A DNA stretch of 64,000 nucleotides from Nakamurella sp. A5-74 (GCF_040438885.1 NZ_CP159218.1:2294001-2358000), one strand, 5' to 3'; shown: positions 8,857-20,136, counted from the first letter of the stretch. Translations and numbers: made by a program. Notes: generated from the sequence alone by a model not told the origin.

Positions 8857-10065
8857 TCAGCCGCGGGCCAGGCGGCGGACGGCCAGTTCGGCCAACAAGG
8901 TCGCGCAATCGGGCAGCACCGAGTCGTCGTAGGCGGCCAGCGGCGAGTGGTTGGACGCGGCGGTCGCCGGATCATCCCGCGACGCCCCCACGAAGAGGTA
9001 GGCACCCGGCACCAGATCGAGCACTCGGGAGAAGTCCTCGGAACCGGTGAGCGGGGACGCCATCTCGTGGAACCGATCGGCGCCGAACAGGTCGGTGGCG
9101 ACCTCTGCGGCGAAGGCGTACTCGGCATCGTCGTTGACGGTCACCGGGTATTCGCCCTGGAACTCGGCCTCGACCGTCAGGCCATGGGCGGCGCCGATAC
9201 CCTCGACCAGCTGCACGGCCAGGGTCGCCACCTTCTCGGCGGCCTCGGCCGAGAACGACCGGATCGTCGTGTCGAACACGGCGTCGTCCGGGATGACGTT
9301 CCGCTTGGTGCCGGCGTGGAAACTGCCGACGGTGATCACCACCGGGTCGAATACGTCGAAGGCGCGGGTGACGAGGGTCTGCAGGGCGATCACCATCTCG
9401 GCGGCGGCCGGGATCGGATCAGCCGACTTGTGCGGCGACGAGCCGTGACCGCCGCGGCCGACAACGCGGACACGCAGACCGGCCGACGCTGCCATCAACG
9501 GACCGGCCTTGGCGGCGACAACGCCCGTCGGGAAGTAGCCGGAAAAGACGTGCAGACCGTAGGCGGCGGCGACCGGGCGGCCGGCGGCGTCCAGCACGCC
9601 TTCCTCGATCATGTACCGCGCACCGTCCAGCCCCTCTTCGCCGGGCTGGAGCATGAAGACGACGTCGCCGGGCAGCTCTGCCCGGTGGGCGGCCAACAGC
9701 TTGACCGCGCCGATCAGGCCTGCCATGTGCAGATCGTGGCCACAGGCGTGCATGGCGTCGTGGTGCGGAGAATCCGCGGCAGGGGCGAACGGCTCGCCGG
9801 TGCGTTCGATCACCGGTAGCGCGTCCATGTCTGCGCGCAGCAGCACGACCGGGCCGGTGCCGTCATGGGCACCGCCTCGCAGCACCGCCGTGATCGACGT
9901 GACGGCGTCGCCCGTGCTGATCTCCAGATCGAGACCCGCCAGAGCTTCCAGCAGGCGCTGCTGCGTCACCGGGAGGGTGAGCCCCACCTCGGGAACGGCA
10001 TGCAGTTCGCGGCGCAGCGCCGACAGCTCATCGGCATACGAACGTGATTCGGTCAACAGATCCAC
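8857..10065 (-). CDS. M20D-family amidohydrolase (HipO/AmhX-like)
   Basis: A 402-residue metal-dependent amidohydrolase of peptidase family M20D. Visible metal and catalytic segments are LLRADMDALPV, HACGHDLHMAGLIGA, MLQPGEEGLDGARYMIEEG and VVGRGGHGSSPH, with TGSEDFS near the C-terminus. Family members hydrolyse N-acyl amino acids such as hippurate or N-acetyl-diaminopimelate; the true substrate is unknown. The start is a GTG at 10065 with TGAGGAC upstream. It lies behind clgR on the same strand with an 80-base gap, so co-transcription is possible. Confidence 0.87.
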   Translation of the reverse strand: MDLLTESRSYADELSALRRELHAVPEVGLTLPVTQQRLLEALAGLDLEISTGDAVTSITAVLRGGAHDGTGPVVLLRADMDALPVIERTGEPFAPAADSPHHDAMHACGHDLHMAGLIGAVKLLAAHRAELPGDVVFMLQPGEEGLDGARYMIEEGVLDAAGRPVAAAYGLHVFSGYFPTGVVAAKAGPLMAASAGLRVRVVGRGGHGSSPHKSADPIPAAAEMVIALQTLVTRAFDVFDPVVITVGSFHAGTKRNVIPDDAVFDTTIRSFSAEAAEKVATLAVQLVEGIGAAHGLTVEAEFQGEYPVTVNDDAEYAFAAEVATDLFGADRFHEMASPLTGSEDFSRVLDLVPGAYLFVGASRDDPATAASNHSPLAAYDDSVLPDCATLLAELAVRRLARG

Positions 10066-10145
10066 GGGGCGTCCTCACATCTCGGCGGTCCACCCAGTGT
10101 GGTGCATGGCCGGGAACAGCGACGAGCAGGGTCGGGTCCGCCGGA

Positions 10146-10571
10146 TCAGCGGACAGGCGTCTCGGGGTGTTCGTACGGCACCACGATGCGCAGCTGCTGA
10201 CGGGGTCGGAGCTCGGTCCGCCCCGTGGCGACGGGCCTCGGAACGCGGTTCTTGTCCAGGCCCACCGGTGCCGACGGGCGACGATCCGAGTTGGCCGCCA
10301 TCTTCTCGGCCGACGATGCGCGCGAGCGGACGGCAGGTGCCCGTCCGCTTCGGATGGTGTCGCTGACCGTGACGAGCACGTCGGACAGATTGAGCTCGAG
10401 GGCTTCGCAGATCGAGGCGAGCAACTCGCTGGAGGCCTCCTTGCGACCGCGCTCGACCTCGGAGAGGTATCCCAGCGACACGTTCGCAGCCGTCGAGACG
10501 TCGCGGAGAGTCCGGTTCTGGCTGGTCCTGGCATCGCGCAGGGTGTCGCCCAGTGCGTCTCTCAAGAGCAT
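10146..10571 (-). CDS. clgR: ClgR-like XRE-family regulator of proteolysis genes
   Basis: A 141-residue helix-turn-helix regulator. The HTH ([20 protein letters not shown], then [18 protein letters not shown]) is the hallmark of ClgR, which activates clp protease and stress genes in corynebacteria, mycobacteria and Streptomyces. The start is the ATG at 10571, with GGGAGG 10 bases upstream; a longer frame opens at 10667 but carries no family sequence. The context pgsA-pncC-clgR is the conserved one (Rv2746c-Rv2745c region). The C-terminus lacks a typical LAA-type degron and ends PETPVR. Confidence 0.88.
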   Translation of the reverse strand: MLLRDALGDTLRDARTSQNRTLRDVSTAANVSLGYLSEVERGRKEASSELLASICEALELNLSDVLVTVSDTIRSGRAPAVRSRASSAEKMAANSDRRPSAPVGLDKNRVPRPVATGRTELRPRQQLRIVVPYEHPETPVR

Positions 10572-10748
10572 CGGGTCCGTCCCTCCCGAACACATCCGCC
10601 GGATGTCCTCGTGTCCCATGAAACGGTCCCGAACCCGGGACCGCCGCTCGTGCGGTGTGTTCGCCAAGCTACCCGTCCAACGCCGCGGGCGGGTGCGATG
10701 TTCCCGGACGTGTCCGGACGTTTCCGGCGTGCACCTCGGTCGCGACGT
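10572..10748 (-). promoter_or_regulatory. clgR: clgR upstream region
   Basis: This 177-base gap between pncC and clgR probably holds the clgR promoter. It contains tandem GGACGTGTCC / GGACGTTTCC sequences near 10706-10726 and one GTTCGC half of a ClgR-type site near 10659, but no complete CGC-N5-GCG site was found. Confidence 0.3.
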
Positions 10749-11276
10749 TCAGCCGATTTCGGGGCCCGTTCCGGTCGCGATCTCCGCCAGCAGCTCGAGG
10801 GCCGCGTCGACGGTCTCCCACCGCACGTCGTCCCGGGTCAACGCGTCCGCTTCCGCGCTGCCGGGCGCCGGCGCGACGGCGCTGCGCACCAGGACGTGCC
10901 CGGCCCTGTCTGCCAGGGCGACGAACCAGGTGCCGGGACGGTGACCATGTTGCGCGGCGGGTCCGGCAACGCCGGTCAGTCCGAGGCCGAGCGAGGCGCC
11001 GCAGACGTCCCGGGCCCCCACCGCCAATGCGGCGGCCACCTCGGGATCGACAGGGCCGCGGGAATCGAGCAGATCCTGCGGGACGCGGGCCAGGGTGTGC
11101 TTCAGTTCGGTGGCGTAGACCACCAGGGCGCCGCGCACCACGTCGCTGGAACCGGGGATTGCGGTCAGGGTCGCCGTCAACAGGCCACCGGTGAGCGATT
11201 CGGCAGCGGCCACGGTCTGGCCTGCAGCGCGCAGCGCCTCGATCACGGCGGCGGCTCGCTGCTGCCCGGACTGCAC
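10749..11276 (-). CDS. pncC: CinA C-terminal domain protein (NMN amidohydrolase, PncC)
   Basis: A 175-residue stand-alone CinA C-terminal domain. The conserved AAESLTGGLLTATLTAIPG segment and LGLTGVAGPA motif match the deamidase that converts nicotinamide mononucleotide to nicotinate mononucleotide in pyridine-nucleotide recycling. The N-terminal molybdopterin-binding-like domain of full CinA is absent, as is usual in actinobacteria. It starts two bases after the pgsA stop, so the two are likely translated together. Confidence 0.88.
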   Translation of the reverse strand: MQSGQQRAAAVIEALRAAGQTVAAAESLTGGLLTATLTAIPGSSDVVRGALVVYATELKHTLARVPQDLLDSRGPVDPEVAAALAVGARDVCGASLGLGLTGVAGPAAQHGHRPGTWFVALADRAGHVLVRSAVAPAPGSAEADALTRDDVRWETVDAALELLAEIATGTGPEIG

Positions 11277-11278
11277 CG

Positions 11279-11938
11279 TCAGCGTCCCTTCCCGGTCCCG
11301 GAACGCCCGCCGGCGACCAACCGGGCAGCCCTGATCAGGTAGTCGATCCCGGTCACGACGGTCAACAGCACAGCCAGTCCCATGGTGCCCACCATCAGCC
11401 AGTCGAACGAGGACGGCAGCGGCATCACAGCGAGCCCGATGGCGAGTACCTGGACCAGCGTCTTGGCCTTCCCGCCGGGGCTGGCGGCGATCACGCCGTA
11501 TCGGATGACGACCAGCCGCAACAGGGTGATACCGATCTCACGGACCAGGATGAGCACGGTGACCCACCAGGGCAGCTCCCCCAGCATCGACAGTCCGACC
11601 AGTGCCGATCCGGTGAGCGCCTTGTCGGCGATCGGGTCGGCGATCTTGCCGAAGTCGGTCACCTGACCGCGGCTGCGGGCGATCCGCCCGTCGTACCGGT
11701 CGGTGATCGCGGCGACCGCGAAGACGACGAACGCGATCCACCGCCAGGTCGCGTCGTGGCCACCCAGGTTGAACAGGGCGAGCAGGAAGACCGGCACCAG
11801 GATGAGGCGCAGCACCGTCAGCAGGTTGGGCAGGTTCATCAGCGACACCGGGATGGGCGGTACTGCCGCGGGCTCGTTCCCGCCGGGCGGCACACCAGCA
11901 GGGTCGTGCCCTCGCGTCGGTCCCCACGGGTCGCTCAT
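11279..11938 (-). CDS. pgsA: CDP-diacylglycerol-glycerol-3-phosphate phosphatidyltransferase
   Basis: A 219-residue membrane enzyme that makes phosphatidylglycerol phosphate for cardiolipin and PG synthesis. The CDP-alcohol phosphotransferase motif DG-x2-AR-x8-G-x3-D-x3-D is intact (DGRIARSRGQVTDF, then GKIADPIAD), starting near residue 80. There are four to six membrane segments (LLTVLRLILVPVFLLALF and others). The first 33 residues are Pro/Gly rich; an internal start at MNLPNLLTV is possible. The ATG at 11938 lies 7 bases after the rimO stop. Confidence 0.9.
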   Translation of the reverse strand: MSDPWGPTRGHDPAGVPPGGNEPAAVPPIPVSLMNLPNLLTVLRLILVPVFLLALFNLGGHDATWRWIAFVVFAVAAITDRYDGRIARSRGQVTDFGKIADPIADKALTGSALVGLSMLGELPWWVTVLILVREIGITLLRLVVIRYGVIAASPGGKAKTLVQVLAIGLAVMPLPSSFDWLMVGTMGLAVLLTVVTGIDYLIRAARLVAGGRSGTGKGR

Positions 11939-11945
11939 GCCGCCA

Positions 11946-13415
11946 TCACCGTCCGGTGGATCCGCCGGGGAGCACTTCCAGCGGCTCGGCCACCAGATCG
12001 ATCCCCCATGAGTCGACCACCCGACAGCGCACCAGCTCACCGAGCGCGATGCCATCGGCGCCGACGATCGTGGTGCTGCCGTCGACCTCGGGCCCCTGGT
12101 GTTCCGCTCGTCCCACCACACTGTCGGTTCCGTAGTCGTCGACGCCCCCCTCGGGGTCGTCCACCAGCACGACGATCTCCGTGCCGACGCGGTCCTCGGC
12201 CCGCTGGGCGGCAATCGCCTCCGCCAACGAGGTGATCGACTCGACCCTGGCCGCGATCTCGTCCTCGTCGATCTTGCCGTCGAGCTCCAGAGCGGCGGTG
12301 CCGTCCTCGTCGGAGTAGCCGAACACGCCGACGGCATCCATCCGCGCGCCCACCAGGAATGCCCGCAGGGCCTCCAGGTCGTCGTTGGTCTCGCCCGGGA
12401 AGCCGACGATCACGTTGGAGCGGATGCCGGCTTCCGGTGCCAGCGCACGCATGGAGTCGACCAGGGCCAGGAACGAGGCGACGGAGCCGAACCTGCGCAT
12501 CCGACGCAGGACCGGCTCGGAAGCATGCTGGAACGACATGTCGAAGTAGTCGGCTACCCCGGCGGTGCGTGCGATCGTCTGCAGGAGTGAGGGTTTGGTC
12601 TCAGCCGGCTGCAGGTAACTGGCCCGCACCCTGCGCACGCCCGGCACGGCGGCGAGCTCGACGAGCAGGTTCTCCAGCAGTCGGTCCCCGGGCAGATCCT
12701 TGCCGTACGACGTGGAGTTCTCACTGACCAGCACCAGCTCGCCGACGCCCTGGCCGGCCAGCCAGCCGGCCTCGGCGACGATCTCGTCGTGGCTGCGGGA
12801 GACGAACGACCCGCGGAAGCTGGGGATCGCGCAGAACGTGCAGCGGCGGTCGCAGCCGGAGGCGATCTTGAGCGGCGCGACCGGACCGGAATGCAGCAAC
12901 CGCCGGGTGAGCACCGGACCGGCAGCGGTGCCGCTCGGAGCGGCATGGCCGGGCACCGAGATGCTCGCGGCAGCCGCTTGACGCGCGACCGGAGTGATCG
13001 GCAGCAGCGTCCGCCGATCCACCGGTGTGTGCGAGGCAGGCTTGTGGCCGTCGAGGACGTCGCCCAACAGCGAGGCCAGCTCGGGATAGGAGTCGAAACC
13101 CAGGACCGCGTCGGCCTCGGGGAGCTCGGCCGCCAGTTCGGCGCCGTACCGCTCGGCCAGACACCCGACGGCCACCACCTTGGAACCGGTGTCGGCAGCG
13201 GCCAGGATGGTGTCGATCGAATCCTTCTTCGCGCTGGCGACGAAGGCGCAGGTGTTGACGACGACGATGTCGGCCTTCTCGGCCGGTTCGTCCGTGGCGG
13301 CATCCTCGAGCAGTCGATAGCCACCGGCGGCGAGCCGGCCGGCGATCTCGGAGGAGTCGACGTCATTGCGCGCGCACCCGAGGCTGATCAACGAAACGGT
13401 GGGTGAGCTCGGCAC
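11946..13415 (-). CDS. rimO: Ribosomal protein S12 methylthiotransferase
   Basis: A 489-residue radical-SAM enzyme that adds a methylthio group to Asp88 of ribosomal protein S12. The N-terminal UPF0004 domain holds the auxiliary cluster cysteines Cys14, Cys56 and Cys85; the radical SAM cysteines are Cys188, Cys192 and Cys195 (CDRRCTFC). A C-terminal TRAM domain starts near residue 405 ([11 protein letters not shown]). A linker of about 60 residues before the SAM domain is longer than in E. coli. The GTG start at 13415 lies 7 bases after a TAGGCT. It heads the rimO-pgsA-pncC-clgR series. Confidence 0.93.
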   Translation of the reverse strand: MPSSPTVSLISLGCARNDVDSSEIAGRLAAGGYRLLEDAATDEPAEKADIVVVNTCAFVASAKKDSIDTILAAADTGSKVVAVGCLAERYGAELAAELPEADAVLGFDSYPELASLLGDVLDGHKPASHTPVDRRTLLPITPVARQAAAASISVPGHAAPSGTAAGPVLTRRLLHSGPVAPLKIASGCDRRCTFCAIPSFRGSFVSRSHDEIVAEAGWLAGQGVGELVLVSENSTSYGKDLPGDRLLENLLVELAAVPGVRRVRASYLQPAETKPSLLQTIARTAGVADYFDMSFQHASEPVLRRMRRFGSVASFLALVDSMRALAPEAGIRSNVIVGFPGETNDDLEALRAFLVGARMDAVGVFGYSDEDGTAALELDGKIDEDEIAARVESITSLAEAIAAQRAEDRVGTEIVVLVDDPEGGVDDYGTDSVVGRAEHQGPEVDGSTTIVGADGIALGELVRCRVVDSWGIDLVAEPLEVLPGGSTGR

Positions 13416-13422
13416 GTCCCTC

Positions 13423-13428
13423 AGCCTA
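13423..13428 (-). promoter_or_regulatory. rimO: Candidate -10 of a leaderless rimO transcript
   Basis: TAGGCT on the minus strand, 7 bases before the GTG start of rimO. It is back to back with an identical hexamer serving argA. Confidence 0.5.
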
Positions 13429-13512
13429 TCGCCCGGAACGGCCGTGGGACGCCGCTGCGGCGGGAGCCGTCACGGACCGGGACGCCGTCGTCCTGGCCCT
13501 GACCGGCGGTCG

Positions 13513-13518
13513 TAGGCT
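13513..13518 (+). promoter_or_regulatory. argA: Candidate -10 of a leaderless argA transcript
   Basis: TAGGCT within GGTCGTAGGCT, 7 bases before the argA ATG at 13526. No SD is visible between hexamer and start codon. Confidence 0.5.
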
Positions 13519-13525
13519 CCCACGG

Positions 13526-14044
13526 ATGAGCACGTTGCCGGATTCGGTCCCCGAGGTGGTCGTGCGCCGCGCACGGGTCACCGACGCCCCGCGCATCAAG
13601 GCGCTGATCGACATCTACGCACCGGAGATCCTGCTGGAGAAGACCCTGGTCAACATCTACGAGGGGTTGACCGAGTTCTGGGTCGCCGAGACCGAGGGTC
13701 TCGTCGTGGGATGCGGGGCCGTACACGTGCTGTGGGCGGATCTGGCGGAGCTGCGCACGCTGGCCACCGACCCGGCCTACCGCGGGCGGGGCATCGGCGG
13801 GACGCTGTCCCGCGGTCTCGCCGAGGAGGCCGCCCGGCTGGGGGTGACCCGGTTGTTCGTGCTGACCTTCGAGGTCACGTTCTTCTCTGCACTCGGTTTC
13901 CGCACGATCGGAGAGCTCGACCTCGGTGCCGAAGCGATGGCCGAGCTGCGCTCCAGCTACGACCGCGGCGTCGCCGAGTTCCTGGAACTGCCCTACGTGA
14001 AGCCCAACACACTCGGCAACACCAGGATGCTCAAGGTCCTCTGA
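13526..14044 (+). CDS. argA: Short amino-acid N-acetyltransferase (ArgA-type GNAT)
   Basis: A 172-residue GNAT protein like Rv2747, the stand-alone glutamate N-acetyltransferase that begins arginine synthesis in actinobacteria. Key segments are RRARVTDAPRIKALIDIYAP, the acetyl-CoA loop DPAYRGRGIGGTLS, and the C-terminal LPYVKPNTLGNTRM typical of this family. The ATG at 13526 follows a TAGGCT hexamer by seven bases. It is divergent from rimO, the same neighbourhood as in mycobacteria (Rv2747 near Rv2746c-Rv2745c). Confidence 0.85.
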   Translation: MSTLPDSVPEVVVRRARVTDAPRIKALIDIYAPEILLEKTLVNIYEGLTEFWVAETEGLVVGCGAVHVLWADLAELRTLATDPAYRGRGIGGTLSRGLAEEAARLGVTRLFVLTFEVTFFSALGFRTIGELDLGAEAMAELRSSYDRGVAEFLELPYVKPNTLGNTRMLKVL

Positions 14045-14065
14045 GCGCTGGGGGCCCGCTGTGGA

Positions 14066-14220
14066 TCGGACGGCGTTTCGACTCACTCCGTTCGCTCTAC
14101 CGCCGTGACTTCCGCTGGTCGAGCAGCCGGCGAAGCAGGTCGGACGGCGTTCCGGCTCACGTTCGCTCTACCGCCGTGATTTCCGCTGGTCGAGCAAACG
14201 ACGAAGGAGCGCGTCGAGAC
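14066..14220. repeat. Two direct copies of the GGTCGAGC repeat family
   Basis: Two ~75-base units follow each other (about 14066-14140 and 14141-14220). Both contain GTTCGCTCTACCGCCGTGA, then TTCCGCTGGTCGAGCA, then a CGAAG. The second ends in GCGTCGAGACCCC as in the copies at 36.0 kb. The left CACTCCGTTCGCTC and the right GGTCGAGCAAACGACG-AAGGAGCG are partly inverted relative to each other, so each unit can fold into a long imperfect hairpin. They lie between argA and secG. Confidence 0.7.
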
Positions 14221-14264
14221 CCCGTCAGATCAATCACCAGGTCGTATCAGACCGGGGACAGCAA

Positions 14265-14298
14265 CGAGCCCGGCTCCCCTCGCGGGGAACCGGGCTCG
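14265..14298. terminator. Hairpin downstream of secG
   Basis: A 15-bp stem with one mismatch (CGAGCCCGGCTCCCC at 14265-14279 with GGGGAACCGGGCTCG at 14284-14298) and a TCGC loop. It lies 23 bases past the secG stop on the minus strand and can end the gap-pgk-tpiA-secG transcript. Confidence 0.75.
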
Positions 14299-14320
14299 TC
14301 GAAGTCCGTGTTGACGCTGC

Positions 14321-14557
14321 TCAGGCGCCGACCTTCAGCAGCAGGCCGACGCCGATGATCGAGATCACCCAGATCGCGGCGACGAACAACGTCAGGCGAT
14401 CCAGGTTCTTCTCCACCACGGACGAGCCGGAGAGCGAGGACTGCATGCTGCCGCCGAACATCGTCGACAGACCGCCGCCCTTGCCGCGGTGCAGCAGGAT
14501 CAGCGCCATCAGCGCGAGGCTGGTGAGCACCAACAGGATCTGGAGCGTGAGGATCAT
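14321..14557 (-). CDS. secG: Preprotein translocase subunit SecG
   Basis: A 78-residue membrane protein, the small partner of SecYE. Two hydrophobic helices (LTLQILLVLTSLALMALILL and LTLFVAAIWVISIIGVGLLL) flank the conserved GKGGGLSTMFGG loop. The start ATG at 14557 fits the usual length of about 77; the frame extends to 14632 but that part is not family-like. Following tpiA it completes the gap-pgk-tpi-secG order conserved in actinobacteria. A hairpin downstream ends the unit. Confidence 0.93.
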   Translation of the reverse strand: MILTLQILLVLTSLALMALILLHRGKGGGLSTMFGGSMQSSLSGSSVVEKNLDRLTLFVAAIWVISIIGVGLLLKVGA

Positions 14558-14684
14558 GATCGCCTTGTTGTTCGTCGGGATCTCGTCGATGACCGCGAAC
14601 GGACGGGGAGCGGTACCCGCATGCTTCGCCACGAGGTCATCAGGGTCGGGCCGTCCAGCAGTCTAGCGGCTCGGGTGCAGGTCG

Positions 14685-15503
14685 TCAGGCGAGCACGCCG
14701 ACCGAGTTGGCTGCCAGGGTGGCGAACTCGGTCGGATCCAGGCTCGCGCCGCCGACCAGGGCACCGTCGATGTCCGGCTGGGCCACGATCTCCGCCACGT
14801 TGCCGGACTTGACCGACCCGCCGTAGAGCACCCGCACAGCGCCGGCGACGGCCGGGGAGTACTGGGTCGCCAGCGCGGCGCGCAGCGCACCGCAGACCTC
14901 CTGTGCATCGGCCGGGGTCGCGACCCGTCCGGTGCCGATGGCCCAGACCGGCTCGTAGGCCAGCACCAGGTTCTGCGCCTGCTCGGTGTTCTCCAGGGTG
15001 ACGTTCTCCAGCGCGGTGAGCAGTTGGGCCACCGAATGCTGTACCTGGTTGCCCGCCTCGCGGACCTGGAGACCCTCGCCGACGCAGAGGATCGGCACCA
15101 GGCCGTTGCGCAGCGCGGCGACCACCTTGGTGCCGATCACCGCATCGCTCTCGGAGTGGATCTCGCGCCGCTCGGAGTGACCGACGGTCACGTAGGAGCA
15201 GCCGAGCTTGGCGAGCATCACGCCTGAGATGTCGCCGGTGTACGCACCGGAGTCCTGCGGCGAGAGGTCCTGGGCGCCGTGCTTGAGCTTGAGCTTGTCG
15301 CCGTCGATCAGCGTCTGCACGCTGCGGATGTCGGTGAACGGCGGCAGGACGACGACCTCGACCCGGTCCAGGTACTTCTCCGGCAGGGTGAACGCCAGCT
15401 TCTGGACGACGGAGATCGCCTCGAGGTGGTTGAGGTTCATCTTCCAGTTGCCGGCGATCAGCAGCGAGCGGTTGCCGGGGAACTGGGACTGTGCGGTGCT
15501 CAT
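14685..15503 (-). CDS. tpiA: Triosephosphate isomerase
   Basis: A 272-residue glycolytic enzyme interconverting dihydroxyacetone phosphate and glyceraldehyde 3-phosphate. Active-site pieces are AGNWKMN (Lys21), VGHSERRE (His109) and [11 protein letters not shown] (Glu184, start of loop 6), with the phosphate-binding YGGSVKSGN. Its ATG overlaps the pgk stop in an ATGA, so translation is likely coupled. The length is slightly above the usual 250-260 because of the N-terminal [11 protein letters not shown] extension. Confidence 0.97.
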   Translation of the reverse strand: MSTAQSQFPGNRSLLIAGNWKMNLNHLEAISVVQKLAFTLPEKYLDRVEVVVLPPFTDIRSVQTLIDGDKLKLKHGAQDLSPQDSGAYTGDISGVMLAKLGCSYVTVGHSERREIHSESDAVIGTKVVAALRNGLVPILCVGEGLQVREAGNQVQHSVAQLLTALENVTLENTEQAQNLVLAYEPVWAIGTGRVATPADAQEVCGALRAALATQYSPAVAGAVRVLYGGSVKSGNVAEIVAQPDIDGALVGGASLDPTEFATLAANSVGVLA

Positions 15504-16699
15504 GAGGACTCCAGGACGGTCAGGCCGGGCAGTTCCTTGCCCTCGAGGTATTCCAGTGACGCGCCGCCACCGGTGGAGATGTGGGTGAAACCGGCTTCGT
15601 CGATCCCGAGCTGCCGGACAGCCGCTGCGGAGTCGCCGCCGCCGACCACGGAGAACGCGGACGAGTCGGCGATGGCGGTTGCGACGGCCTTCGTGCCCTC
15701 GGCGAAGGCCGCCATCTCGAACACGCCCATCGGGCCGTTCCAGAACACCGTGCCGGCCTCGGCGACGAGGGCGGCGAACGCCTCTCTGGTCGCCGGGCCG
15801 ATGTCGAGCCCCTGCCAGTCGTCCGGGATCGCGTCGATCGCGACCACCCGGGTGTTCGCGTCCTCGGCGAACGCATCGGCGATGACGATGTCGGTCGGCA
15901 GCACGATCTTGTCGCCGTGCTCACGCAGCAGAGCGCCACAGGTGTCGACCATGTCCTGCTGCAACAGCGAACCGCCGACGCCGTGACCCTGGGACGCCAG
16001 GAACGTGTAGGCCATGCCGCCACCGATCAGCACCCGGTCGACGCTCTGCAGCAGCGCGGTGATCACGCCGAGCTTGTCGGAGACCTTGGCGCCACCGAGG
16101 ATCACCAGGTACGGCCTGGCCGGATCGGTGGTCAGCTTCTTCAGCACCGCGGTCTCCTCGGAGACCAGGTAGCCCGCGTAGTGCGGCAACAGCTGCGCGA
16201 CGTCGTAGACCGACGTCTGCTTGCGGTGCACGACTCCGAACCCGTCGGACACGAACGCGGCATCGCTGCCGACCAGTTCGACGAGCGCTGCGGCCAGCTC
16301 GGACCGCTCGCTCTGCTCCTTGGAGGTCTCGCGGGCGTCGAAGCGGACGTTCTCCAGCATCGCCACCCGACCGGGCTGCAGCGCCGTGACGGTCGCGTGT
16401 GCGCTCTCCCCCACCAGATCGTCGGCCAGCGCGACGTCGGCGCCGAGCAGCTCACCGAGCCGGACGGCTACCGGTGCCAACGAGTACTTCGCCTCCGGCG
16501 CACCCTTCGGCCGCCCGAGGTGCGCGGTGACGACGACCTTCGCGCCGGCGCCGGTGAGCGCCCGCAGCGTCGGGACGCTGGCGCGGATGCGACCGTCGTC
16601 GGTGATGGTCGAGGAGTCGAGAGGGACGTTGAGGTCGGCACGGACCAGCACGGTGCGACCTGCGAGGTCTTCCGTGAGCAGATCGTCGAGGGTCTTCAC
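15500..16699 (-). CDS. pgk: Phosphoglycerate kinase
   Basis: A 399-residue enzyme forming ATP and 3-phosphoglycerate from 1,3-bisphosphoglycerate. Marks include [11 protein letters not shown], the substrate-binding [27 protein letters not shown] and the nucleotide-binding [11 protein letters not shown] near the C-terminus. The start is a GTG at 16699 with AAGGAG nine bases before; no ATG fits. A strong hairpin sits between gap and pgk, so pgk may be partly under separate control. Confidence 0.97.
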   Translation of the reverse strand: MKTLDDLLTEDLAGRTVLVRADLNVPLDSSTITDDGRIRASVPTLRALTGAGAKVVVTAHLGRPKGAPEAKYSLAPVAVRLGELLGADVALADDLVGESAHATVTALQPGRVAMLENVRFDARETSKEQSERSELAAALVELVGSDAAFVSDGFGVVHRKQTSVYDVAQLLPHYAGYLVSEETAVLKKLTTDPARPYLVILGGAKVSDKLGVITALLQSVDRVLIGGGMAYTFLASQGHGVGGSLLQQDMVDTCGALLREHGDKIVLPTDIVIADAFAEDANTRVVAIDAIPDDWQGLDIGPATREAFAALVAEAGTVFWNGPMGVFEMAAFAEGTKAVATAIADSSAFSVVGGGDSAAAVRQLGIDEAGFTHISTGGGASLEYLEGKELPGLTVLESS

Positions 16700-16793
16700 C
16701 GCAGGGAACTCCTTGGTGCGTCGGGGATGTGAGCGGGGCGGTCCTCCGCACACCGTGCGGGAACCTGGCACGAAAGAACGCAGGACAACCGAA

Positions 16794-16832
16794 AGCGGGC
16801 CGGTCGACGCGGAGTGCGTCGTCCGGCCCGCT
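16794..16832 (-). terminator. Hairpin between gap and pgk
   Basis: A 10-bp arm (AGCGGGCCGG, 16794-16803) and a 6-bp arm (CGACGC, 16805-16810) pair with 16816-16821 and 16823-16832 around a 5-base loop, with one T-T mismatch. It lies just after the gap stop, so it could attenuate read-through into pgk or stabilise the gap mRNA. Confidence 0.65.
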
Positions 16833-16838
16833 CGCGGA

Positions 16839-17906
<1,068 letters not shown>

Positions 17907-18043
17907 TCAGGTCTACCGGATCGATCCAGTGATACCGCCCACATCACCGGGGACGATGGCTCCCACTCTAGACCGGACCCCCGGAAGCACCGGACCCGCC
18001 CCTTGCACTGCAGGTCACAGTGGTCGGGGCCGCGCCGGGCCGG

Positions 18044-19069
18044 TCAGCCCTCGAGCATCTCCGGGGTCACGACGGACTCGGTGTCCGGGATGTCGAGCTC
18101 CTGCGCCCGCTTGTCGGCCATCGTCAGCAGACGCCTGATCCGGCCGGCGATCGCGTCCTTCGTCATCGGTGGATCGGCCAGCTGTCCGAGCTCCTCCAGC
18201 GATGCGTGACCGTGCGCGATCCGCAGGTCACCCGCCTGGATGAGATGCCCCGGCGCCGTCGGCCCGAGGATCTCGAGCGCCCGGGAGACCCGGGCGGACG
18301 CGGCGACCGCAGCCCGAGCCGAGCGCCGGAGGTTCGCGTCATCGAAGTTGGCCAGCCGGTTCGTGGAGGTCTGCACGCTCTCGCGCCGCTGCCGCCGCTC
18401 CTCCCAGCCGGCGAGGGTGCGGGCAGCACCCAGCAGCCGGAGCATCAGCGCGATCGCGTCGCCGTCCCTGACCACCACCCGGTCGGCGCCGCGCACCTCG
18501 CGAGCCTTCGCCGCGACGCCCATCCGACGGGCCGCGCCGACCAGGGCCAACGCTGCCTCGGGGCCGGGACAGATGACCTCCAGCGACGCCGAACGGCCGG
18601 GGTCGGTCAACGAGCCCTGTGCCAGGAATGCTCCCCGCCAGGCACCGATCGCGTCGGTGACGCTGCCGGCGACCACCTGCGGGGGAAGCCCGCGGACGGG
18701 TCTCCCGCGCTGGTCGATCAGACCGGTCTGCCGGGCCAGGGTGTCGCCGCCGTGGATCACCCGCACCACGAACCGGGTGCTCTTGCGAGATCCGGTGGGA
18801 GCCAACACCTGCACGTCGGCGTTCTGGTTGTAGAGGTCGGCGATCTCGGCCCGCAACCGGCGCGCCACCGCGCCGGTGTCGAGATCGGCCTCGACGATGG
18901 CCCGTCCGCCGACGATGTGCAGTCCGCCGGCGAACCGGAGCAGCGAGGCCACCTCGGCCTTGCGTTCGGAGACCTTCAGGGGCCTCGGCTTGTCCGGGTC
19001 CGGCGCGGTCGGATCCAGTTGTGTCGTCAGACGACACAACTCGTCCTTGACCGACGATGTCATCGCCAT
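18044..19069 (-). CDS. whiA: WhiA, sporulation/cell-division transcription factor
   Basis: 341 residues. WhiA joins a degenerate LAGLIDADG homing-endonuclease-like N-terminal domain (VKDELCRL, then [20 protein letters not shown]) to a C-terminal helix-turn-helix ([19 protein letters not shown], typical of WhiA). It controls division and sporulation genes with WhiB in Streptomyces, and occurs in non-sporulating actinobacteria too. The start overlaps the yvcK stop by 10 bases. About 200 bases separate its stop from gap. Confidence 0.95.
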   Translation of the reverse strand: MAMTSSVKDELCRLTTQLDPTAPDPDKPRPLKVSERKAEVASLLRFAGGLHIVGGRAIVEADLDTGAVARRLRAEIADLYNQNADVQVLAPTGSRKSTRFVVRVIHGGDTLARQTGLIDQRGRPVRGLPPQVVAGSVTDAIGAWRGAFLAQGSLTDPGRSASLEVICPGPEAALALVGAARRMGVAAKAREVRGADRVVVRDGDAIALMLRLLGAARTLAGWEERRQRRESVQTSTNRLANFDDANLRRSARAAVAASARVSRALEILGPTAPGHLIQAGDLRIAHGHASLEELGQLADPPMTKDAIAGRIRRLLTMADKRAQELDIPDTESVVTPEMLEG

Positions 19070-20136
19070 GCGTTCTCGTTCTCCCGTTCGTCGCTGGTCG
19101 GTCTCGGTGCGGGGGTCCTGCGTCCATCGGGGGCGGTCGCCGTGCCGGGCGTCGCGCGCGCGCAGACGCAGCCGGCGATCACCGTGCGCAGAGCCGCAGC
19201 CAGCCGGTGTGGATCGTGCCGCGGGATCCCGGGTCCTTCGGAGATCGCCGCCTCGAGCACCCGGCCACCGAGCCGCTCCGCGGCCGCCGTCAGCGAGCCG
19301 GACGGCGGGGCATCAGGGCTGTCGGCAGGTTCCACGTCGACCAGCACGGTGTCGACCGTCAGAGCCGGGACGTGTTCCCGCAGGACGTCGAGGTGCCGAC
19401 CAGGGGAGAAGCCTTCCGTCTCCCCCGGTTGCGGTGCCAGGTTCAACACCACCAGGCGATGCGCCGGCGTGGTGATCACGGCCTCGCCGAGATCCGGGAG
19501 CAGCAGGTGCGGCAGCACGCTGGTGAACCACGATCCCGGACCGAGGATCACCAGATCGGCGTCGCGCACGGCAGCGATGGCCTCGGGGCAGCCGATCGCA
19601 TCGGCCGGCTCGACGCTCACGCCGAGCACTTGGCCGGGAGTCGAGGCGACCGCGACCTGTCCGCGAATCCGGCGCACGGTGTGCACGTCGTCCTCCAGGC
19701 CGGCGACCCGGCCGACGATCTCCAGCGGGCGGCCCGACATCGGCAGCACCCTGCCCCTGGCACCCAACAGGCGACCCGCGGCATCCAGTGCGGCCACCGG
19801 GTCGTCGAGCAGTTCGGCCAGCCCGGTGAGCACCAGGTTGCCGACCGGATGCCCGGCCAGCGCCCCGTCGCCGGAGAACCGGTGCTGGAACGCGCGCTGC
19901 CACAGAGCACCGTCCGGGCCGGGGTCGGCCAATGCGGCAAGTGCCATCCGCAGGTCGCCGGGCGGCAGGCTCCCGTCGATCTCACGGCGCAATCGGCCGG
20001 ACGACCCGCCGTCATCGGCCACCGTCACCACCGCGGTGATGTCGACGTCAAGTTCCACCAGTGCCGTGAGCATCGCGTACAGCCCGTGCCCGCCGCCGAG
20101 TGCCACCACCCGGAACCTGCTGTGGTCGCTCGTCAT
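19060..20136 (-). CDS. yvcK: UDP-GlcNAc-binding protein YvcK/CofD-like
   Basis: A 358-residue protein of the YvcK/GlmR family, which binds UDP-N-acetylglucosamine and links carbon metabolism to cell-wall synthesis. Signatures are [28 protein letters not shown] and [14 protein letters not shown], and [18 protein letters not shown]. The start ATG at 20136 forms an ATGA overlap with the rapZ stop; a longer frame upstream overlaps rapZ. The last ~60 residues extend beyond the usual domain and are Arg/Pro rich. uvrC-rapZ-yvcK-whiA is the classical actinobacterial order. Confidence 0.93.
   Translation of the reverse strand: MTSDHSRFRVVALGGGHGLYAMLTALVELDVDITAVVTVADDGGSSGRLRREIDGSLPPGDLRMALAALADPGPDGALWQRAFQHRFSGDGALAGHPVGNLVLTGLAELLDDPVAALDAAGRLLGARGRVLPMSGRPLEIVGRVAGLEDDVHTVRRIRGQVAVASTPGQVLGVSVEPADAIGCPEAIAAVRDADLVILGPGSWFTSVLPHLLLPDLGEAVITTPAHRLVVLNLAPQPGETEGFSPGRHLDVLREHVPALTVDTVLVDVEPADSPDAPPSGSLTAAAERLGGRVLEAAISEGPGIPRHDPHRLAAALRTVIAGCVCARATPGTATAPDGRRTPAPRPTSDERENENAWR

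Noticed and set aside
10572..10748. ClgR autoregulation site before clgR
   Set aside because: Only one GTTCGC half was seen; no complete CGC-N5-GCG palindrome.
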